DNA of 64,000 nucleotides, taken from assembly GCA_902769255.1 (NCBI GenBank), contig CACXOM010000005.1:62001-126000 (forward strand), given 5' to 3'. Source of the DNA: Oscillospiraceae bacterium. GTDB lineage: Bacteria > Bacillota > Clostridia > Oscillospirales > Acutalibacteraceae. How positions within the stretch are numbered: the first letter of the stretch is position 1; the number at the start of each line of letters is the position of its first letter. Made by a program: the position numbers and the translations under genes. Positions 41,310-51,700 of the stretch are shown in pieces. A model generated the notes under the pieces. The model had not been told where the DNA came from and did no database searches. It saw nothing but the letters and a program-made list of their open reading frames with translations.

Positions 41310-42693
41310 ACTTGATAATTATTACGATGACCAGTATGACAAGGGCGTAAAAAGGATAAGCGGACTTGCCAATACTCAAATTAAACAAGTTAATCAGAAC
41401 TATGATGAACAAAATGCTACGGCCAGCGCGAACGCTGATAAACAGATTTTAGCCGGTTCTAACTCTTATGAGTCGGCTTATAATGACAACGCGGTTCAAA
41501 GGGCTATTAATGAAAGACAAATAAGAACTTCGTTTGCGAACGCAGGTCTTTCTGACTCGGGCTTGAATGCAACGCAATTAACTGCGGTTGAGTTGCAAAA
41601 AGCGAATGCAGATAACAAAGTTACTATGCAGAAAAACGCTTTTATAAGCAATATTCGCTCGCAGTTGCAAGAGACTATAAGACAGAACAATATTCAGCGT
41701 AATAACGAAATTAACACTATTAATAATCAAAAGACTGCCGATATTAATGCTTTGAGAAATGAGCAAGACAAAATGAAAAATGAAAAGGTCGAAGAAATAA
41801 TTAAAAACATTGCTTCGATGACTGACCCGACACTTGCCGCCGGATATATTAAGACTGTATCTAAACAATATGGAATTGACCCAATGACTTTGGCGGCATA
41901 TTCGCCTGTAGTTTCAAAGAAAAGTTATAAAAAGTATCTTGAAAGCGAAAGTTATTTTACAAACCGTGACGGTTACAAAGGCACACTTAATGCTGTTACA
42001 GGAATTGATACGACAACAGGCGTAGGAAAAACAAGTGCAGCGAAAACAATTTATTCTTCCGCTAAACAATATAAACTTGATGAAGGACAAATTAAAAAGC
42101 TTTGTAAAGCAGCAGGTATTTCATATAATGATTATCAGAAATATACTACAGACGATAAAAACATATTCAAACGAAAAGAAGGATATGAAACAACAATGTC
42201 TACTGTTGCCGGGCTCGATACTACAACTGCCTCAGGTCAGACGGTTGCAGCTAAACAGATTAAATCTGCCGAAAGTCAATTTAAACTTACTAAAACACAG
42301 GTTAAGAAACTTTGTGCGGCTGCAGGGATTTCCTATTCTGATTATCAGAAGTTCTTAAAAGACGGACAAATTTTTAAAAAGCGAGAAGACTCAAAAAAAG
42401 TTAGCGCCTCTACTACTAAAACTACAAGTAAAACCGGTGGTGGTAGGGGCGGTAAAAAACAAACGACAACCGGCTATAAGTTAGACAATAATACCGGCGG
42501 CGGTAAGAAAAAGACTGCTTCGGAAATTGTAAACGGTGTATTAAATAAAAAGGGTAAAAACGGCAAACGATATTCCGCTTTATATTTTAATACGGGTGAC
42601 AATTATTTGAGAAAAGTAGCAGCAGGTGATTTATATAATCAAGGAAAAATCAGCAAACAAGAATATGACGCGTGCAAACAAGTTTGGAAATAG
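41299..42693 (+). CDS. Putative ejection (internal virion) protein with two internal repeats, 464 aa
   Basis: An Ala/Asn/Gln-rich helical N-terminal half (residues 1-190) is followed by two about 70-residue repeats ending KKLCKAAGISYNDYQKY and KKLCAAAGISYSDYQKF, then a Gly/Lys/Thr-rich linker and a C-terminal globular piece. Long Ala/Gln-rich helices next to portal and hub genes are usual for podoviral ejected proteins. AAAGGAAGTG precedes the ATG at 41299. The assignment is by composition and position. Confidence 0.6.
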   Translation: MAIKLDNYYDDQYDKGVKRISGLANTQIKQVNQNYDEQNATASANADKQILAGSNSYESAYNDNAVQRAINERQIRTSFANAGLSDSGLNATQLTAVELQKANADNKVTMQKNAFISNIRSQLQETIRQNNIQRNNEINTINNQKTADINALRNEQDKMKNEKVEEIIKNIASMTDPTLAAGYIKTVSKQYGIDPMTLAAYSPVVSKKSYKKYLESESYFTNRDGYKGTLNAVTGIDTTTGVGKTSAAKTIYSSAKQYKLDEGQIKKLCKAAGISYNDYQKYTTDDKNIFKRKEGYETTMSTVAGLDTTTASGQTVAAKQIKSAESQFKLTKTQVKKLCAAAGISYSDYQKFLKDGQIFKKREDSKKVSASTTKTTSKTGGGRGGKKQTTTGYKLDNNTGGGKKKTASEIVNGVLNKKGKNGKRYSALYFNTGDNYLRKVAAGDLYNQGKISKQEYDACKQVWK

Positions 42694-42719
42694 CAAAAAA
42701 CTAAAATGAGGTAATGAAA

Positions 42720-45700
42720 ATGGCAAAAAAGAAAAATAAAACAAGAAATTTTGATTTTTTAGCGGATTTAGCACCTGATAAGGAAAGAAGCGAAAAAGAA
42801 TACAAAAAAACTTGGGGGAAGAAGGAACAAGCGAGGTCTGAAGGTAATAAGACACCGATTAAAATTACCAATACCGCTAATAATCTTGTAAACTCAACAA
42901 ATAAAGAAAAACCAAAGTTAACAGTCCAAAGTTTTTTGCCGAATGCTCGGTTTAAAAAGGAAGAAAAGAGTGTAACTCAATCTGATTTAACACTACCGCA
43001 ATACAATACTCCACAAATGAATTTTGCAAAAGGCGTTGCCGAGCAGAAAATTAAGAAAGACGAAAGAAAAAGTTTAAACTTTAATGAGCGGTATTCGGCT
43101 TTAGTTAGCGATTTAGATAATTTAACTGTAAAATCAGCCGATTATTTAAATAAAGGGTATGATAATGGCGGTTATGACTTAATTAAACAGTTTACTTTTT
43201 CAAAGTCTGAAGCAGATGATTTATATTCTGATTTAATTTCAAACAAAAACAATTATATCGCTTCAATGGGCGAAGAAAAATATAATCAGATTAAGCAAGT
43301 TTTAGAGCAAACTAAAAAAGGTATTACCTCAAACTTAAATTTAGTCAAGAATAAAAGTCAATTAGTTGATTCTTTTGACGAAAAAGCCGATTATAAAGAT
43401 GATAATGCAAAGTCTAAGGCTTATGATAAGTTTGTTAGTGATACAAAAATGGCGGAGTTTTACGGCGAGGATTTAACCTTTGAAGAAGTTAAAAAGAAGT
43501 TAAACGATTTAAAGGCTAATAAAATGGCGGCGATAAAAGACCCGGATTATAAAGCTAAAATTAATTTTTTAGAGCATTATGCCGAAAACTACGGGTATAA
43601 AGATGAAAATTATTATAACAAAGCAATTGCCGAACTTGATAAAAAGATTGAAAAAATTGAAAAAGAATATGATAACGACCTTTCTTTTGTTGAAAAAGGG
43701 TTGGGCGCAATTGCAAACGCTACTGAAGGTAGGGGTTTTAACTATTATTCTCAAGATTCAGAGTATGCAACTCTTGACGCGCAAAGGCAAGCTTTAATTG
43801 ACGCAAGAAACAATTATAAGTCAGAAAACTATTATTTTACAAAATACAGCAAATTAGAAAAAAACTCTGATTATTCTAAATTGGTTAAAGAAGGTAAAAA
43901 GAGTAAAGACGATATTTTAACAAAAGCTATGTCTGGTAAAGATGTATGGGAAAGCACACACGACGAGAACGGTAATGCTACTGACCAATATATTTGGGAA
44001 GATATGACCGAAGAAGCCGAATTGTACGGCGATTATCGTTTTTTAAACGAGCGTGAAAAAGACACATATTATTATTTATTGGCAAAGAAAGGAGAAAGTG
44101 CTGCCAAAAAGTATTTAGATGATGTTAATGATAAAATTAAAGCAACTCGAAAAACCGAATTAAACAAAAAACTACAAGCAGAAAAAGTTAAATATTGGGA
44201 AGAACAATCGGGATTTAAAAAAGGTTTGGCTTCGATAGCTTCAATTCCCGAAAATGTAATAGGCGGTATGGCAGGCGCAGTAGATTATGTAGGAACAAAA
44301 TTGACTGGGTCAAAATTAAATCCTTATGACAGCGCTCACGATATGGCTAATGAGGCGCAGGCAATAAGACAAGGTGTTGCAAATAGCATTGACAGCGAAG
44401 AGTGGAAAAATGTTTACAATTTTTCTATGAGTATGGGCGATTTTGCGAGTGAACTGTTGTTGACAAAAGGTATAGGCAAGGCGGCAAATTTAGGTGCAAA
44501 AGGAACTTCGAGAGTAATGCAGGGTATTGTTTCTTCGGTTGCTTTTGATTCGGCGGTAACGCAAGCAAAGCAAAAAGGCGTTGACGATAACACGGCGCTT
44601 GTTCAAGGTTTGGCTTCGGGTGTTATAGAGGCGGTTACAGAAAAATACAGCATTGATTCACTTTTGAAAATTAAGCCCGGCGATAAACTTTATAAACAGA
44701 TTTTAAAAAACTTTGCAATTGAGGGAAGTGAAGAAGTTGCTTCTAATATTGCAAATTTTGTTGTAGATAACTCTTTAAACGCTCATAAATCCGATTTTAA
44801 TTTGGCGGTTGAGAGTTATAAAAAAGAGGGTTATTCTGAAGAAGAGGCTAAAAAGAAGGCTTGGTCTGACCAAGCAAATTCAATTGTTCAAGATTTTGTA
44901 GCCGGTGGTGCTATGGGTGCTATTGCCGGTGGTGCTACTGCTATTGGTGCTAATATCAACAATAAAAACTGGTTAAGAAATGAAAATGTACAACAATATT
45001 CTAAAAACTTGTTAAATTCTAATTTAGATATTAATGTTATTGAAAACGCAAAGAAGTTAGGTATTAACACTAATAAAGCGGAACAAGCAATTTCGCAGTT
45101 GCAGACGGTTGCCGAAATAAATGAAAAGACACCGAGCGAGAAAAATGCTAACGCTTATATGCAAGCATTTGAAGAGGCTAAAAACGAGATAGCAAAAGTA
45201 AGCCTTTATGTTGAGCAAAGCGGTGTTGACCCTGTAAGCGGTGAAAATAATGCTACTGAAAATAACGATAAGAGTTTTGTGCCAATTGAGAAGATACAGA
45301 ATTTTGTAAGTGGTAAAAAAATGGGCGTTAAAAACAATGTTCAGACTGCTGCCGAAAATACTGCCGAGCAAAGTGCGGTTACCGAACCGAGCGCCGAGCA
45401 GAGTTCACAAGTTGCAAAAAAGACGGCGGATATTTCGGCTATGCCGATTGAAGTTAAGGAAGAATTGCGACTTCGGGTAGAGGACAAGAATTTTTTGTCG
45501 GTAGCAAATGAAATTCTTGCTACGGGCGAGCCGGTAAAAACACAAGGGCAAAATGTTTTGGCCAATAACGACAAAACAAAGGTGAGTGAGAATTTTTATC
45601 GTGATTTTGTCAGCGGTCGTGTTAAAGCGAGCGGGGCTGACAGTATAAAGATTAACAATAAGACTGTCAGCGGTGAAGATTTTGTAGACGAGATAAACCG

Positions 45701-48700
45701 CATTTTTGACGAGGGTATCGAGCAAAATATACCTGCTCACGAAATAAAGTCGGATATTTTTACTGCCGAGCAGATTAAGCGCATTTATGCGGCAGCGGTT
45801 GCTGACAGTTCGGAAGGTAGTGTTAGTTTTACAGAGGCTTTAAAAGATGTAAACAATAAAGAACATATTGAACATTTTGCAAAAGAAATTGAAAACGGTA
45901 TTTCTACTGTTGACAAGCAGGAAGTTAAAGAAGTTGCAGAAAAACTTAATTTAACGGTTAAATTTGTTGATAAGATACCCGGACAGGGTTCTCATTCTTC
46001 TGGTATGTATGACAACGGTACTATTTATATTAGGAATAATGCTAATTACCCGGTACGGCAAGTTTTCCTTCACGAATTGACACACCATTTTGAGAGTTTG
46101 CAAAAAGGCAAGACAAGTAAAGAGTATAAAGAATTTCAGCAGACTGTTTTTGAAAGCAAAGCATTTAAAAAATGGGTTAAGACTTATTCATCAATTAAAG
46201 CGGAGCAAATTGAAGGCAGTTATAATTCTTTGGACGAATACCGCGAGGCTATGGCCGAACTTTACGAAACAAAAGACAAAAGTATAATTGATTGTGAAAT
46301 TACTGCTACTTTTGTTGCGGATAATTTATTTAAAGAGGACTTCGGCGGTATTGGCCGTCTTGCAACTGAATTAAAAGGCACTAAAAAGCAAAGATTTGTT
46401 TCCTTTATAAAAAACATTTTCAAAAAGTTTAAAGGTGCTATTAGCGGTATTAATAAACTTGAAAAGAAATTTGAGAGTTTGTACGGTGCAGCACAAGAAA
46501 ATGTAAGCGAAACCGGCAAGAAAAATATGTTTGCAGGTAAAAAGGCTTTAACTGCTGATACAATGAAGTTAGCAACTGCCGAGCAAATGGAAAAAGACGG
46601 TATTGACAGCGAAGAAATTCGTAAAACTACTGGTTGGTTTAAAGATGAAGGAAAATGGAAATTTGAAATTAACGATAAAGATATGACTGTTAATTTCAAC
46701 GGTTTAAATTATAGGGATAAAAATTTAGCAAGGTTTAAAGAACTCGAAGAAAAGTTTATATATCAAACTATTACCGAAAAAGAACTGCAAGAACTGCAAG
46801 AGTTAGGAAAAACGCTTGATAGCAAGAAAAAGCCGACTAAATTAGGTGATATAGTTTCGCACCCTGAATTGTTTAAGGCTTATCCTGAACTTGCTGATTA
46901 TGAAGTTGCTGATTTAAAATCAAGTAGAAAAGCAAAAGGGCAATTTGACAAATTTCTAAAAGGAATTGCTATTTTTGGCAGACAAAATATGTCAGAAGCA
47001 GAAGTAAAAAGAGTGCTTATTCACGAAATTCAACACGCTGTTCAAGATATAGAGGGATTTGAAAATGGAAGTAATCCTGAATATTTTTACAGACAAATGG
47101 AAAGTGAATATACTGAAAAATTAAAACAAGCCGAAAAAGAATTGATTGAAGCATTTAAAGACACTGACAAATTTTTGTATTATGATAATTTATTAGCACA
47201 TTATAAAGATAAGGTTCAAACAATTTCGCCTAATTCAGATGATATGACCTTTTCTATGGCTAAGGCACTTGATAATGTTTTTAAAGATATTTCGGACGAT
47301 GAAATAAAAGATAAGTTTTGGGATTATTCGGAAGCATACGAACAGTACAAAGACTTTTTGAGATTTGGAAAATCCGAAGCACACTTTAAATATTTAAACC
47401 AAAAAGGCGAAAAAGAAGCGTACGACACTGCTAATCGTATTGATTTTGATGATGAGCAAAGAAAAAACACCAAACCTGATATTATCAGTGGCGCTGTTTT
47501 TTACGGTGGTGACGGTGTTAGTTATGAAGTAAATGATAATTTTGCAAAAAATATTGATAGTTGGGCAGAAGATAAACAACCTGATAATGAAAGTTTTGTT
47601 TTAGGTAGCACTTCTGATGTATTACAAGGTTTAGGTGCAAGGGAAAATGATATTTATATTAACGGTGAAAAGATAAATACTATTTTAGATAAACACCCTG
47701 AAATGAGCCTTGATATAATTAAACGAATACCTGAAATACTGGAAAATCCTATTTTAGTGATTACAAGTAATAACAATATTAAAAACAATACAAGAATTGT
47801 TATGTTTGGCACTGTTAAGGCTGAAAATGGAAAACCTGTTTTAGCAGTAATTGATTTTATTCCTAATGAAAAACATATCACTATTAATGATATGCAAAAG
47901 GTTAATAGTGCATACAGTAAAACAAATTCAAAAAGAGCAATAACAAAATTTTTTGAAGAAAGCCAAGTGCTTTATACTTCAAAAAATAAAAAAATAACCG
48001 CTAATCTGCTAACCCGAACGGGCTTCTCTAAAATGCCCGCCGACTTGCTTCATAGTGGTTATATTGGTAGTATAACATATGGAAATGAAAAAGTCAATAT
48101 AAAAGGTTTACCTTTTAAAGAAGTTTTTTCTTTTGATGATACTACTAATAATAATTATATGCAAACAAACAAAAATAATGCTAAATATTCACTTGAAAAG
48201 GGTGGGGATTATCTTGATGTTGATGAGAATGATGAAGTAACATATATTCCTAAAAAGGATATTGAAACTAAGAAGGAATACGGCGTTATTGACAAAAGGC
48301 AGCTTCAAGCAAAAACCGAAACGCTTTTAAAAGACTTTAACAGTGTATTGCCGGTAACTGATGTTGCAAACGAACTTTCAAGAATTTATCAGAACATACG
48401 CTATGTTGACCCGAACGGTAACAAAGCGGAAGGCAGAATAAAGGCACTTGCTGAAAATATTTATAATAATATAATCAGCGAAAATCAAAGCAATGCTGAT
48501 AAAAAAGAGTTTGCTAATGAAGTCAGAGGTTACGGAATTAAGATAACTGATTTAATGCGTAAAGAGTTCGGCGGCGATTGGGCGGATTTTGTTCGCCGAT
48601 ATGGCCGAGTTTTCAACTTAACTAAAAACGGCAAGGGCGGTGTTGATGTCGCTTATGAAAATCTTGTTAAACAATTCGGTGTTGAAGATGATTTAGTCGG

Positions 48701-51700
48701 ACCAAAAGAGCAACTGGAAGCAATTGCTGAATATTATGAGGCTTTAGGCTATGATACCTTTATTGAGGATAACAAGCAAGAAATTGTTGATGAAATTGTA
48801 AGACGAATTTACAACGATTATCTTTCACAAGATTTTATCAACAAAAAATCCGAAGAAGGCAAGGCACAAGAAAAGTATAAATTCAGCGATAATGAAGATT
48901 ATATTGACAATTCCGAATTTGATAAAACTAAATACAAAGAGGAAATGCGCCGAGATATTAACCTTAAATCTAAAGAGTATGTTTCAAAGCAACAAGAACT
49001 TTTCAGAAGCGGTGAAATATCAGCAAGGCAATTTGCTAAAAGGTTAACGGACCATTTTGCAAGAGTTTCATTATCTGCTAAAATTAAACCGCTTGAAACT
49101 TATGTAAATCAAGAAGCTAAATTTAAAGAGCGGTTGCAAAGGGCGAGTGACAAAGCCGGTAAAAACATTAACGAATTAAAAACAATGTTAAATAATCCGA
49201 GCGAAGGCAAATACATTCCGCAAGAATTAGTCGGACTTGTTGAATCGGTTCTAAAAATGGGCGACAATATTAATTATGATGTTGCTGCTGAAATTAAACG
49301 GTACAGAGATGTTATAAAGTCAGCGGATATGGACGAGAGTATTAAAAAGTCTTTTGAAAATGCAGTTGACGAAATGGAAGAGCAACAAAAGAACGCTACT
49401 AACATAGGCGCGGTATTCTCGCAGATAAGTTCAACTTATAATTCTTATAAAAGTGGTGAGAGCAACAGCAAAGCGGGCGAGTTTGAGCAAAGTTTTTATT
49501 GTTATCACGAAGCAGTGGCTAACAAACTTAAACAGACAGCCGAAATGCTTTCAAATGCGGATATGGTACACTTGACTTTGCGACAGTCGGAAGCGCTCGC
49601 TGAAGGGCTTAATTGCTTAACGCATTTTGTTAAAAATTCGGTTTATGCTATCGGAATGACCGAAAAAACAAAGGCTTATGAATTGGGCTTGAAGTTTATT
49701 GATGAAATAAATGCCGCAGGACCGAAAGACAGCAGTTTTTCAAAGGCACTTAATTGGGAATTAAACGCAGATAGATTTTTCAGAAGATTATGCGGGTACA
49801 AAAAAGATAGTGCAGGCGAAAAAATCGCAAAAATGTTGAATGACGGTGAAATGCTTAAACAGGAAATAAGGTTTGAGTTAAAAAAAGTAACCGGCAGTTT
49901 AACAGCAGGTGAACTTTTCAAAAAAGCAAAAAATGAACAAAAATACAAGCCTGATGATTTAGTTGATGTCGGACTTTATGATTCAAACGGAAATAAAGTA
50001 AAAATTCCTAAATCGTTTATGCTGACTTTAGCTTTGGGTTTGCAGGACAGCGGTTGGAACGATTCGGCGATGTATGGCGGATTAAAGATACCAAACTTTA
50101 AAGAATATTACAGCGGTGAAAATACAAGCGAAGCGTTTGCCGGTAGTAAATCACAGCAAGCGTTTGTAGCAAATATTAACAGAACGCTTAGTATTATAAA
50201 TAATCAATTAAGCGATTACGAAAAAATGGTAATAAAAACCGTTAAAGAGTTTTTCGGTAAAAAAACTTATGATTATTATGATTCGGTATATTCTGATGTT
50301 TTCGGTTATCATTTTAAGAAAGTAAAAAATTATATGCCGAAATATACCGACAGAAACTTTTTAGCAAATTCTTTTGAGTTTGAAAGTGAAAACAGTTCTC
50401 TTAAAAACCAAGGAAACACAAAAGAAAGAATACAAAATTCAAAACCGATTTATTTAATGGATATTTTTGATATTCTCAAAAAGGAAACGGAAAGGTGCGC
50501 GAACTATTGCGGTAAGTTAAAAGCGGAAATTACTTTAAAGCGTATTTTTAATACTACTGTTTTTAATTACAGCGATGAGAATTTTAATTTTAAAAAATTG
50601 AGTTCAGAAGAAATAAATCGTTATAATAAAACCGGTAAAACAGGTCATATAAAACACAGTAAAGAAAATTTGATTAAAAATGAAAAAAGCGCAGTTTTAA
50701 AAAACCTGCACGAAATTAAAGAATTTGTTTTAAGTTCTATTAAAAAGAGTAATAATCAGATTAGGGGTTACGGTATAGTAAATGACTTGTTAAGTAAAAA
50801 AATACTTGATTTCAGCAATAACAAGATTAATACTCAAGATTGGTTTTTGGAATTATCATCAGATGATTTAAACCACGCTTTTAAGGAACATAACAAGGCA
50901 AAAGAAAAAGGCGACCTTGATATGACCGCCGAAGAATTTTCAATTTTGCCGACTATGATAGACGGTAAAGCAGATGTTTTAGCAATTGAACCGCATAAAA
51001 ACGATTTGAAAATTAAATTGGGAATTAAAGACGGAAACAACCGCTACATAATTGTTGAATTGGTTTCAAATGCTCGGCAGTCGCTAAGACTTAAAACCGC
51101 TTGGAAAGTTGAAGCAAAAAAATATGCCGAAATTGAAAGCAAGGCTACAAGTAAACATCTGAGGACGAAAAATCGCCAGCCCGAGTTCGATACAAGTAGC
51201 CTTGCTATAGACAGTATAACACAATCGAATGCAAATGTCAACACTTCGGTTAGAGATACAGTTGAACAAAATTATGGCAAGAGCGGAACGAAGTATATTG
51301 ACGACCTTATGCAAGATTATATAGGTAAGCGACAAGAAAACTTCCCGATTATGCAAAAGTTAAGAGGAATTGCGTATGTTAAGTCATTGGCGGGTAATAT
51401 AAGCGTTATAATGAAACAGGCGGCTTCATATCTGACAGCGGCGGCGGTTTTGGATTGGGATTGTCTTTTAAAAGCGCTTGTAACTAAAAACGGAAAGTTA
51501 CATTTTCCTGTTTATCGTGCGGAAATTGAGAAAATAGCAAAATATACAAAAATTCTTGAGATAAGGCGCGAGGGTTATTATTCGCAAGAAGTTGTTGACC
51601 TTAAACAGACAGGTCTTGCAAATTTGAAATTATTAAAGCCGTTGTATGGCGGTATTGTAGGTATGGACCTTGCAACAGTTGGCAGACTTTGGCCGGCAAG

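Noticed and set aside
46262-46699. 145-residue leftward frame within the giant gene
   Set aside because: It is a shadow frame opposite coding sequence, with no ribosome site or recognisable domain.
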